Below the pieces are notes generated by a model. The model did no database searches and was not told the DNA's origin. It worked only from the letters and a program-made list of their open reading frames with translations. The position numbers were made by a program, and so were the translations under genes. From NCBI RefSeq assembly GCF_902362185.1, contig NC_044503.1, positions 9,355,957-9,419,956 on the forward strand: 64,000 bases of DNA, read 5' to 3'. Of the stretch, positions 23,901 through 35,500 are shown piece by piece. The DNA is from Chanos chanos. Lineage: Eukaryota > Chordata > Actinopteri > Gonorynchiformes > Chanidae. How positions within the stretch are numbered: the stretch's first letter is position 1; the number at the start of each line of letters is the position of its first letter.

Positions 23901-26658
23901 TGTAGATTTCCATCGGTACATCTGACTAGCCACTGGAATGCAGCCCAGAGATTGAGCGGGGGCAGAGGAAATCAAGCACTGCCCAGCGTTTAGATTTGAT
24001 GTGCCCTGCCAAAGTTTTCCTCTTCACTGCTCAAAAAGAGTTCAGGGGGGTTTGGGTGGGGGGTTGGGGCGGGGGTTGGGACAGGGATGAAAAAAAAAAA
24101 AGTCACCCCTTCCTGGCGCATTTGCTAACACAGCGTGAAAAAACAAAGTCACTCTGTAACTCAATTCAGGACCATTGAGAACTCAGTTCAATGGGAACAA
24201 ATTATACTGTATCACTTTCCAGGGTGGGAAATGAAAGGCTTCTCAAATGAGCACGTTCAGTTCTCTGAGACAAAAACATCACTGTTCTTCTGATTTACAA
24301 CCATTTCTTTGTTTGAATGAATGTGTGTCCTGAAAACCCCCTTATTAGTAGCAAACAGCTGGAATTGGCCGTAATTCCCGGGGAAACTGCATCATTTCTA
24401 TGTTAAAAATTGGATGACAGCATTACTGATTGCAGTATGTTTACTTACAGATACATCTTTGTAGAGGTGCACAGGGTCATATTCTATGTCATTAGAGATG
24501 AAATAGTCATTAGCAGAAGCAAGGAGGGTCATCTCTGGAATCGAGAAAACGTCCATGTATTGTTTCATCTTAGGACCCTGCAGAATGAAAAGCAAAAACA
24601 ATGTAAATGTATGCGTTAAAAAGCTATTTGCAGTCCACCTTTCATTTTGACATTGTTTTATTGTATGGAGTAACACTTCCTTGACATCTTGACACAAATG
24701 AAATTCACATAGAAGGCAAAAATCAGCGCAGTACTTGCTGGCCCCTCACAGACAGCCATTTAATAAATGGTAGAGGTATGTAGGCCTGAAAATGCTGTCC
24801 CTTAACCACAAACTATTTTAAACAATATTGTCAAGCTAAAACAAGCATACATTCATGAGACTGGAGATATTTAGCTTCAACACTGACCTTGCCATAGAAA
24901 CCGCTAACTTGGTGAAGAGGGACATGGTTGGATCCACCATAGAGGTGCATGACTTCCTCATCAGGAACAGGCTTCAGACCACTATAAAAAATAAATGATT
25001 TTCAGTGCTTTACTTACAATGTAAAACAAATATATTCATTTGTAATATTTTCTACATACAGTTTTTAACATCTCAGTCTGACTAACATAATAAAGCCACT
25101 CACCGATACACAGTCCCCAACTGGATGTAATGAAATGCATCTATTTTCATCAGGAGTCCCTGTTATGATTGTTATAAAATTCAACAACCACATCAATGTT
25201 TTATCTCGATGAAAAAAAATCTTAAACCTTTGGTTAATCTTCATGCATCTTAACTTTAGAATTTTCTTTTGCTTTAAACCTGCAAAAATGCCAGAAGTGG
25301 TATCTACCTATTAAAACTGTTCACTGACGTATTTGTATTAGATTGCTGTGTTACCTTCTGAATATCATAATGAAGACCCCGCGTGGCAAAATTGGGGATG
25401 TAGTCATACTTGCTGATACCCTGAGGATACTTTATAGAAAACAAAAAAATTAACGTTAGGTTGCAATATTGTGTGTGCCATTACATCACAAATAATGCCA
25501 ATGTTTCAACGGCATATTGTTCATACTTCAACAGCACACATCAGCTTACGCGCTTTCACAAACCTTGTAATGTTCGATGAGGAACTGGCGTGCTTTGTTA
25601 TAGATCATCTCATCCAGGGCGCTGGAGTAAAGAGCAAGGGTGTAGTCATAATCAAAACCATAGATGTCCACCTCCTCCAGGTTGACTTCATTATTAGCAT
25701 AAATAGTGGATGGGTTCAGCAGATTACACACTCCTGGAGGAATCAAATCTGAGAAAACAAACAAACAAACAACAACAAAAAAACAGTGTGCGTCAGGTCA
25801 AGTTATGTACTTAAATTCAAACGCCTAATCTCAGTAGATCACTACTTAAACTGGGTTCTGGACATTCTAGGGAGGTATGGAGTTTTCATACTGAAACACA
25901 AACACGTGCATATGTGTGCATATAAATAAATATCTTTCACCACAACAATGACAACCTTTTCTTCAACATCACGTATCTCCCACGTGGGCAAAAGAGATAC
26001 GTGGGGCGCAGTGGTATATGAGGTCTGTTTCACTCCTCAAAAAACAAATAAATGTGGGTGGAGATTACGAGATTTGTAATCATTTCAAGATTATCCGGAG
26101 AGATTAGATGTGACATGAGCTATCAAGTGTGCAGTAGAATATTAAAGCTGCAGCACAATTTTCCATTAACAACTTCATTTCTTTCTTCTTAACCTCTTTT
26201 ACCTCTTTCACATAACCTCTTTATTAAACACCCTAAACAGTGCGCATGTTACCTTATAATATCTGAAGCAGACAAAAACAGGCCAACCTACCATGCACAA
26301 GTCGCTTCATCTCATTGTATCTTGCCCATAAGTACTTTTTCGGGTCAACTTGTGGAGCCGTGGAAGAAAATTTCCTTTGAGATTTCTTGAGCGATTCGTC
26401 GATTTTTCCCTTTCCCACGACTTGATGTCTATGTGAAGAGGGTGTGGTAGAGCCGAAGTGTGATCCGCCAGTCACTTTTCTTTCTGAACCACATTTCTGT
26501 GTTGTTTCACAGCATTTTGGACCGTTCAGAGTTAGCCCAGTCGACGCGACGCTGCCACATGCAAGTGCAGGAATTTTAGATGCTGTGCATAAAGGCGTTG
26601 TCCTACGGCTTTTCTGCCACAGGGCACGACTTAAATTCCCAATTTTCTGGCAAGACAT
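19369..26658 (-). CDS. nt5dc2: 5'-nucleotidase domain-containing protein 2 (HAD family)
   Basis: HAD-superfamily protein of the cytosolic IMP/GMP nucleotidase-like group; the substrate is not firmly known. Fourteen coding exons in minus order: 26658-26292, 25748-25564, 25420-25355, 25159-25104, 24981-24888, 24577-24449, 23472-23412, 22882-22780, 22608-22507, 22364-22283, 20820-20734, 20392-20252, 19813-19749, 19630-19369. All phases agree and give 599 residues. HAD motif I is GFDYDYTL (Asp155 and Asp157), motif [10 protein letters not shown] (about 342-349) and the acidic motif GDHLYSDL (about 436-443). The end, [21 protein letters not shown] (one residue split here as -R), matches NT5DC2 better than NT5DC3, as does [13 protein letters not shown]. 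Exon 1 encodes a basic, Ser/Thr-rich N-terminus with few acidic residues, which could be a mitochondrial presequence; this is inference. Its start is the first ATG in the open exon. Confidence 0.92.
22884..22916 (+). repeat. G-rich homopolymer tract
   Basis: Near-pure G run with a few A. On the minus (transcribed) strand it is a C-rich tract directly before the CAG acceptor of nt5dc2 exon 8 and so serves as its polypyrimidine tract. It could form a G-quadruplex on the plus strand. Confidence 0.85.
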
Positions 26659-29268
26659 TTTAAAAGTAATGCCTGTCCAACGGCGTTCACAAAGCGGATA
26701 TCAATTTAAACTCCTTGTTATTGTGCTGTGCCCATCCTTTGCTTTCGGTACACTGAGTACCCCCTGAGCCAACGATGCTTCGACACTTTGAGGAAAGGGG
26801 GAGTCATCGACAGCACTAGCCAATCAAATGGTGAGAGAGAATGATTGAATCGGTATTAAACCAATAGTCACAAAGTGAGTGATTTCGCTGATAAAGGGGT
26901 TTGGTAGTGTATGTTTACATGACAGTCTAAGCCAATACGTGGCTCATATTGTCTTTTGGGAAAAACTTCTGCTGAGATGATTGGCTAAGAATCCAGAGCC
27001 TTGGTGAGAGCTTACATGTGCTACGTGACAAATCGCTGTTTTTGGGAACTTCTTGCTTGTGTTTCTTTAGGCGCTTTCGAGACACCCTGTCCTTAGATGA
27101 TGATAAAGGCAAGACTGTCGATCCTAATAGCCCTTTCTACACCCTCGGAGCATGCCTCTCTTACATAGAGATAAACTGTTCCACTTTTTAGTTAGTTTCG
27201 AAATAACCATATAAATGTAAATCCAAAATGCACATTCTATCAAGCTGGAATGACCAGCATCACATGTAACATAATACAAGCAGACAGCAATAACAGATAA
27301 TGCTGAAATGTATGGGTCTTCGCAACTCCAATTTCACAAAACAGAACCACATAACTCAACAGATGATGTGATACTGAAAGGCTTTTGCAACCTTTGACGA
27401 ACAGGCTACGTCGTGTGGTGTAAATTTATTGTGAAACGTTTTCACAATAAATCTACACAATACATTTGCAGACAATTGTTGAATGGGAGGTGACAACGAT
27501 ATAATTACTTGATTTTCTTAAAATCTGTTTTCTTGAGTGCCATTCAAAAGACAAAACCAGAAATATTTCAGCCGCATGAATGCAGATAATTAAACACCAA
27601 AATGTTTTTGTTTCTGGTACACCATAATCCCTGTCTTTTAGTAATTCATGAAACAGTGGAGAAATGATGGACTAAATCAAATGCACGTAAATGACAACGT
27701 AAATACACGCACATCTTCTGTCCAGTAAGATATTGTGCGTGGCATGGTTGCCTATCATAGAGGATAAGCAGTTATATACTCAAATTACGATATAGAAAAT
27801 AATTTAAATGTATTATTTTGTACGTCGTTCTCATGGGACACCACATAAATCCAATATAAATTCAGTTGGTTTCCGACTTCACTGATTTATCTAATCCAGG
27901 TGATACGTTTATTGATGGGATCACATCTGTTTGGAGAACTGGATAAATGTGATTTTATGCTTTTGGGCCCTTGTACTCCAAATGTAATCCCGGTGCGAAA
28001 ACGAGTAAACAAGACACAAATCATTTATCAGAATGAAATGGAAATTAATTTAATTGCTTTTCGAACGGTACACTCTTTAATCGAGGAAAGGAGAAAAAAA
28101 GGTTTTAGCATAGTAGAAACGCAACTGTACAGCTCCAAAACATTCAATTTTAGAGTTTTAGACCATTGTGGCAATCGCTGTATGCTCGACCAAAAAAAAA
28201 AAAAAAATCAGTCTTTAGATTTCTGCACTTCAGTTTGAGACAAGCAGACGCTGTCGTTGTTTGTTTTGATTCTGAATAAAACTTCGGTGGGTTCTTCAGC
28301 GGACGTGTTTAGATGGTTTTCAACAGGACTTGTAAAACTATGTTGCTCCACATCAGGGACCAGCTGACTGAATGTAAGACACATGGTAATTCATAAAACA
28401 GAATCGTCGTTTTATCCACATCTCTAAAATCATTCGTTACAACAAAGAATGACTCAGTTAAACACATTTGCTGATTCCACCATATTAAGAGTTAATCAAG
28501 TTTACATTTTATCTGCTTACAGACATGACACAGTAATTTAATAGTAATGTGCTCTACTTGGCTTTTCACTGTACCTTCTCAGTTTGAGACATAATATTAA
28601 GCTGCCAGGGGAGCACTCCGTTTTCTATATATTTTGACAGAGTATCAGTCAGCTACAAAACAAACTCATAGGCATTATCTACTTACAAACTCATACCCAA
28701 ATTCAAAATAGTTTCAAGATTGCAGCAGTGGATGGTCCCACTTGAAAATGGACAAGTATTTTAGAACATTCAAACTGATATCAAACAGACATCTGACGCT
28801 ATCTGAATCAGTCTTTCAACTTCTTCATGAAACCAAGTGCGTTTAATAAAATCAGTGGCCACAATAAGCAGATAATTGATCAAAATATTAAGGTTAATGT
28901 TTCATAATGCATGATTTTTTTTTTTTTCGTTTGTTTCTTTGTTTTGTTTTACAAGGCATGGCGTACTAACAGGTCATCCTTGAGCTACTTTGTAGGATAA
29001 ACAAATGTCTCATTTTGGTGACCAGCATTAGTATTGGCTAATGTTTTCTCATCAAAACAGCCATTTCGGTAAATGTATCCTCCCACCCATCCTGCAGGCA
29101 CAGTATTGTAGGTGCAAGTAAAGGCAAAACAATGAGGTGACAATACACGGCAGCTTGGCCTGCAGACACTACAAGTTCTCTCTGCAAAACAGTTTCTCCA
29201 CATTCTGCCACTGTGCTGATGCACCAGAAGACTCCTCTAGAGGACACTGGGGTTGGCAGTCCTCCAGC
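26659..29268. other. Intergenic region between ccdc22 (3' end) and nt5dc2 (5' end)
   Basis: Both neighbours are on minus, so the right part should contain the ccdc22 3' UTR and the left part the nt5dc2 promoter. No further exon was recognised. A 112-codon plus-strand frame at 27900-28238 has no recognisable family and ends in a low-complexity Lys run. A 41-bp near-perfect palindrome lies at 27418-27458 (separate entry). Confidence 0.5.
27418..27458. repeat. 41-bp near-perfect inverted repeat
   Basis: Left arm GTGTAAATTTATTGTGAAA and right arm TTTCACAATAAATCTACAC pair at 18 of 19 positions with a 3-base loop. Each arm contains AATAAA when read outward on its own strand, so the hairpin has a poly(A) signal on both strands. 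Origin unknown; it may be the core of a small MITE. Confidence 0.8.
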
Positions 29269-31580
29269 TCAGCCCTCCCTGATTTTCGCAGCGAGTGCCG
29301 AGTTCTCCTGTCGAATGGCCTTGTAGTCCTCCAGAATTTTCTCCAGGTTACTCACTGTCTTTTTACCATATTCAGTCTCAATCTAAAAGTAAAGAGCAGA
29401 CACACTGATAATGAGCGTCGTCGAAACTAAATGAAATATTAAGCGTCAAACAGTCTACCATTTCTACTATTCATTATGTAAAACTGGATTCTCCCCCCCC
29501 CCCTCCCCAGTCATTGTCTGTGAGGCACAAGATCTCAAACTAATTTCGTTTATTTGAATAACGGCGATTAAACATGACGACAATTGGCAGTAACCGACAC
29601 GTATTTTTAGTTCTAACACTTACTGAATCAGAGCAGCTTAACACTGTAAGCACGTTAACTGTGGGTAATAGATTGTGCTTCTGGGGATACTTATACCTGT
29701 TCCTCCAGATCCCTGATCTCCCTCATGATCGTTCCTGTGTCCTCAATAGTCTGGATCAGCTGAGTGCAGTTCTGGCAGGCACAACCAAAAACACGCTGAC
29801 TACCAAATAAAATGATCTGCCACGAGTGTTAGTACAATAACTTTCTCTTTTTTTCAGAACTAAAATCCAACGCATCTTCTTGGCTGACACAACTGTGACA
29901 CATTGGAGCACACCGTTTAGAAATTCAAAGCTTGGGGGGGAAAAAAAAAAAAAAAAGCACTCCGCATTTTCCAGTCTTTCACAACACTTTATTTTAGGCC
30001 CTTACCTCATGTAAAGCTGCCAAGTACTTGTAAGACTTGCGGACAGATTCGTCTTTCTTGGCGTCCTGAGAGGTCAATAAACGACAGGGTGTTTACAAAA
30101 CAATGTGCGCCACGTAAGACCAATTCAGGGACGGCGGTGAAAGTTATAATGTGTTAACAAAACACCGCGAGTCAACGTGTGGAGGTTTTACCTTAAAGAC
30201 CAGTTCATCTGTCACAGCGAATGTCCTGTCGAGTTTTCCCGTTAAGCCATTGATCTCTTTCTGCAGTTCCTTAGTGTCTGACAAAATCTGTGGGGAGATT
30301 AAAAAAAAAAAAAAAAATGATCCCAAGCTAAAGAGGTGAGCTCTAATCACATGACCAATACTTAAGTGTATTCTTCTGAACACGTACGACAATAGAGACT
30401 GTCACAGTTTGCAGACTGAAAACAAACGGGGGGACATGCGTGAATACCTTTGTGATTTCCTCCTTCTGTTTTTTAATGTTTCCAACAATCTCGAGGATTC
30501 TCATAGTGTAGGCTGAGCGGGAGACATCTTTCGGCAAAGTCTCGTATTCTGTTATCTGCAAAGTGTTAACGTGAGGAGGAATCCATGACATACATTAGGA
30601 ACCAACACAGACCCATAAAAAAAAAAGACCACACATTTAAACAGGTGACATTAGCGTTTAAATATTGAGATTGTTATGCGGTTACTAGGTCTCCAAACTA
30701 AACAGGCTGTCCTTCACGTGTAAACAAAAAAAGTGAAAATAAGGTCATGTCTTTTTTTCTGGGATGTTAAAAGGGGAGTTGCCATTCCATAATGGCTTTT
30801 ATTTTTATGTTTTTCATCTTCATGACTGCTGCTTGTGGCAGCACAAACAGTACTTAGGAAAACAAACACGTATGCCTGCTGCCTTATCTTCACAGCACAT
30901 TGGGTGTACAGTATATCTTGACAAGTTCAAGGGCACTGAAAAAGGATTTGGAGACAAAGGCTTGGTGTAACCTACCAGCTGTTTATACAAGCCCTCCTTC
31001 TTTTTGGCTTCGTCAGCAGACTGTCGTATTTTGTCGTGGAGGTCTTTGATTTCTGACAACATTCTTGAAGACTCCATCTGACATTCATAATGTAAACATA
31101 TACAACAACATTCACAAAGAGCTGTTGTTACATATCATACAAAAACATTTCAGTATATTTGACTACAGTTACTTTCTGTACCAGATTTTTTAAAAAATGA
31201 ATTTGAATAGGTGCACAATTTGGAGTAACAGCTGGGATAGTACCTCTTTGTTGCTGCAGAGTTCTTTGAGTCTGCGGTGTTCGTCGATAAGTGGCCCCCG
31301 GTGCTTTTCCCATTGCGAGGCCAAATGAACTACACGTTTGGCACTGCTCTCCACAAGGCTCTGGGAAACAGCAGCCACACAGGGTTTGAATATGTGTACG
31401 GGCTTCGTATCAAAGCAGAAACACAGCAAGCCACAGGAAAGACTTTCAAAAATCTGTTACCTGGAGCTTGACCAGGTTGTTTTCGGCATCTGGTAGTAAA
31501 TCAATTGTCTGTTTCTTCACTCTCACAGAGTCCTCTTTTTCTGTGTTTCTCACTTCCCGTTGTTTCAGTTCATCAGACAC

Positions 31581-31642
<62 letters not shown>

Positions 31643-34600
31643 GTTGTAAGTACTGGTCGCAAACATCAACCTGAACGTTTATGGTAAAGGTCTGTTAGAA
31701 TAATGTTGTATACTTGTATATAGGGAATAACTGCTTTGGTGAAAACATAAGAAAGCTCATTAACCTGGCTGATTGACACGGTCAGCTGACGCATTTCTCC
31801 TCCCACTTCTTCAATCTGGACAGACAGCTGTTGTAACTGCTGCTGTAGACCAGAGATCTCCTCTTGCTGTTGGGCCTTCAAGTCCTCCTCAGATTGGTGG
31901 GAACTAGGGAGCGAATTTGCTGCTGCTGCCATCTGCTGGGCAGCTTTTTCTGGCTCCTGAGACAAAAACATTTCCCGTCAGTTGACCTACTACTTGCAGT
32001 AAGATAAGTCAGCAGTGTTAAAGGAATGAGGCGGATTGAACCAGAGCCAGTAAGGAAAGCTCTGATCCAGGAGAAGGACATTTAGTACAGTCGGTCATGT
32101 CATCATGGATTTGCAGAAATGTCACACTGGAAATACTTAGGCTGGATTACATTAGACACACTTGGGTTTCGACAAGACAGTTACTGTGGTGTTGTGCTCC
32201 CACAATGAGATTCATTCCCATCACCCCTGAGTGAAATCAACTACTCTGGGACAGTTAGATCCAAACTGCAGAGTTTCATGTTTTAAGCTATTCTGCTTAT
32301 GTGGTAAGTACTCTGCAATGATTGATCAGTGACACATAACTTGACATGACTGCTCAGTATGGCCTTGTAAGCAGAGAATGTGAAGTAAGGATGACATTTT
32401 AAGGTGTTTTTGTAAAACCTTTTCAAATAACTTAAACTCACTGTAAAATCTCATTTGGGTCAATAAACTCATTTTCATCTCTCTTTTTTTTTTCCCCCCC
32501 TAGATCTGAAAGTCAACGTCATCGGTAGGGTTTCTCTGGGTGTGTTTATATAGCGTAACGGTAAACGACGGCCATCGAGACGTACTTGCGTAAAGGTGAA
32601 CTTCTCCGTGTGGGTGAAGCGGGTGCCTTTGGTCAGCACGTTTCCTCCAGCAGATGTCCCTCCAAAGGAGTTCAGAAACTCGGCGAGGTCAGAGGTCGAG
32701 CGGGTGGCGCTGTGGGAGTCCGGTCTGGGCTGCGCTGTCGACCGCAGCTGCTCTTCAATACGTTTTTGCAGTCTCGCGCGCTTTCTGGAGCGATACTCCT
32801 GCAGACGCACACAAAGAGATATCAGGTCAAAAGCTATTTCGGTCTTAATGAGTGGTCCGTGCGTCACTCGATGGCAGAGGAGGAGAGAGAAAAGGTCAGC
32901 GCACTACATGACACATGGATCACAAGACAGAGCTGTGCCAAATGTCACACTCCGGCGCAAAACTTTCCTGTTTACGGCCCAACACGCTCACGTCTGGTGT
33001 GTAAGATTGACATGTGAACAGGTGAAAACATGTTCGGTGAAAAAAAAACCCCCAAAAAAACCTCAGGTCATCACCGTTAATGCAAAAGATCTCTGGCACT
33101 GACGTTTCTCCAAACAGACAGACAGTTAAATAAGAACCAGGTAACATCTCATGAGCTGTGGTGGTGTGTGTATGTTGGGTGAGTGGGGGGGTGGGGGGGG
33201 GGGGGGGGGGGGTGTACCTCCGGGGTGAGACGGGTGAGAAGGCCTTGGCTGTTCCACTCGTTTTCCCATTCCTGGGCGGCACTGAGCTCAGAGGCATGGT
33301 TCTCCAGCAGGGAGGCAGGCACTGAGATAGGCTGGGAAGGCTGGGCTGTCACAGGTAGCAGATAATCTCTGTAGTATTCCCTCACCTCTGTGAAAAAATT
33401 CACAACGACACAATATGCCCAACGGAATCCAGGGTTGTCATATCTGTTTATTACAAAGTTACCTTTTGAAGGCAAGCAGAAACATGTGCAAAATCACACA
33501 CACTGCTACTTTTTCTGAGAAAGACACACCCATTTAAAGTAGCACCCCCCCCCCCCCCCCCACATTCAACGTGCATGAATTTACCTTTGGGCTGTTTTTT
33601 AGATGAGCCTTTCAGAGAATAAGGTACACTCAGAGGTTGGGCGTGGAAACTATAAGATGGACCAGGGGTCTGAAATCAAATACAGTCGCATTAGACGACT
33701 CCTTTTGGTTAATTCCTTAAGTTGCCTCATTTTTAGTGAATTTGTTAACTCCTCCTCCTGACAGTCATGGCGTACCTGTGTTTTGTAGTGAAGAGGCAGT
33801 CGACAGGATGGAGGCAACCACGGCAGTGCGAGCTGAGCTTTTATTTGAGCAGCGATAGCTTTCTGTAGCAGGACAGATTTTCCTGTGTATGACAGGAGAA
33901 AGGCAAGGTGAGAACAGAATGCGTAAAGGTATTTCAGGAGTGACGACTTGGGAATAGGATATGATATATGACAAAGTATCGTTGTATGTAAAGAAATAAA
34001 TCACTGTGCAAATACCATGTTTGTGTGCATGTGTGTGTATATACACACATACATATACATACAGATACAGACACATACACACATACATATACACGTGTGC
34101 CCTCACAAAATGCACTCTCTGAATGAGGCACTGTCGTATGAAGCAGCAAACAAGTAATCATAATTCCCTGCGTTTAACTAAGGGAACAAGGGCGTTAGAC
34201 CAAACTGCTGGAATGTGCATACTTATTTTTCATGAACGTGGCTCAGGTGAATGCTGGCTATACCTGCAGGTTGATCAGAGGTCTCAGCACTTTCTCTGGG
34301 CAGCTTCTCGACCAAAAACATGAGCAGGGAACGGATCTCAGGTTCGTTACTGTACAGGAACGTCTGGTAGCCGATTTCTCCCTTGTAGCCCAGGTCCTAT
34401 TTGGCAAACATTACACACCGACAGTATAAAACAAACAGCCCCACACTGTACTGATGTTTGTCAATGGCCCTGAGGATTGACTGTAAATGGCTCATGAAAA
34501 ATGGTATACCAGTAATGGAATATCTGCTCAGTTGTGTACTGCATAACTGCTCACTGTACAGTATTACACTGTACAGTCTAAGGAGTTTAATGATCTCATT

Positions 34601-35500
34601 TAAAACATTTGCAGAAACTAGGAGTTGTAAGAGGTAGCAGCAAAACAAAATCCATGACGATGATATCTCACCTGGCAAGCCTGTGCCAGACTCATGCCCA
34701 GACGGAATCGGGCAGACATACCAGGGGGCAGGGAGGGAGACAGGCCGTTTCCCAAGGCTGGGTCTATAACTCGCAGGCATCTTACTACTGCCTCTACAAT
34801 CAGCTCACTGGAAAACTGTTTCACACTCTCTACGTCCTCACCAATGTCGCTGTCATATGCCAAGTAACACACACACACAATAATCAATTGTCACATAAAT
34901 CAAAATCATCATACAATCTTAAGCAATGCTCCTGGTTCGCACACCATTTCATTTTAGCTTAAAGCATAGCATAAATCTGATACATGAAGAACAACTGATC
35001 TTAAACTTTTGAGGTTTTGAAGTCATGCAGTTTTCATTGTGAAATTTCATGAAAGCTTAAGTTCCTCTGCTGCCCTCCGGTGCTGTTTAGTGTTGGGTAA
35101 ATTTTGATGTAAATTTTGACACAGTAATACAACACACTCCGTGCATGTTAAGCTTATGTGCTAGCCCTGCTCGGCGAAATAGAAGTGAGCAACGTTTCCT
35201 AATCATCATTATCGTCACTGCATTTGTATTTGTTCAACTACTATTTAATTCTGATCATCGGAATAGCTACAACTGACCACAGTTACAGCATACAATACCT
35301 ACCTACCTGAGCTTAATATTCACAACGAACCACTGCATGCTTAGTCAAAAAATTCAACTCTCGGCAGCAGTAATTTTCAAGCCCCTAAAGACAGGGGCTT
35401 AAATGTGACAAATACATTTCTCAAACGGAAGAACAAAAGTGGGTACTTACGTGCCAGTCTGTCTAAGGGAATGAATTAAAATCTTATCCACTTCCTCCAT
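29269..35500 (-). CDS. ccdc22: Coiled-coil domain-containing protein 22 (CCC complex subunit)
   Basis: Subunit of the COMMD-CCDC22-CCDC93 (CCC) complex, which works with Retriever/WASH in endosomal recycling and affects NF-kB signalling. Sixteen coding exons in minus order: 35500-35451, 34849-34672, 34396-34264, 33882-33776, 33669-33585, 33387-33218, 32798-32586, 31956-31765, 31580-31461, 31360-31244, 31077-30976, 30555-30448, 30287-30192, 30065-30006, 29771-29697, 29382-29269. They close in phase to 639 residues (human 627). The start [17 protein letters not shown] equals the human [17 protein letters not shown]. The N-terminal calponin-homology-like domain includes [16 protein letters not shown] and [27 protein letters not shown] precedes long coiled coils from about residue 313 to the end ([44 protein letters not shown]). 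The short uniform introns carry several unusual repeats noted elsewhere. Confidence 0.96.
31582..31640 (+). repeat. (CA)n microsatellite at a splice acceptor
   Basis: About 29 CA units. On the transcribed strand this is (TG)n ending in GTGTAG, the acceptor of ccdc22 exon 9, so the usual polypyrimidine tract is replaced by a TG repeat. Confidence 0.9.
33185..33212 (+). repeat. Poly(G) tract at a splice donor
   Basis: G7-T-G20. On the transcribed (minus) strand it is a C-run that begins a few bases after the donor of ccdc22 exon 6 (GTACAC then C20). Confidence 0.9.
33545..33561 (+). repeat. Poly(C) tract
   Basis: C17 inside ccdc22 intron 5; in the transcript this is G17, complementary to the C20 run in intron 6. 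Confidence 0.9.

Noticed and set aside
27900-28238. 112-codon plus-strand frame between nt5dc2 and ccdc22
   Set aside because: No recognisable family or splice context, and it ends in a Lys run from an A-tract; likely chance.
32586-33102. 143- and 168-codon plus-strand frames near ccdc22 exon 7
   Set aside because: Antisense to a well-supported ccdc22 exon; no independent family resemblance.
34007-34095. TG/CA palindromic stretch in ccdc22 intron 3 considered as a hairpin RNA
   Set aside because: Alternating purine-pyrimidine simple repeat; pairing is expected from composition and no conserved stem is evident.
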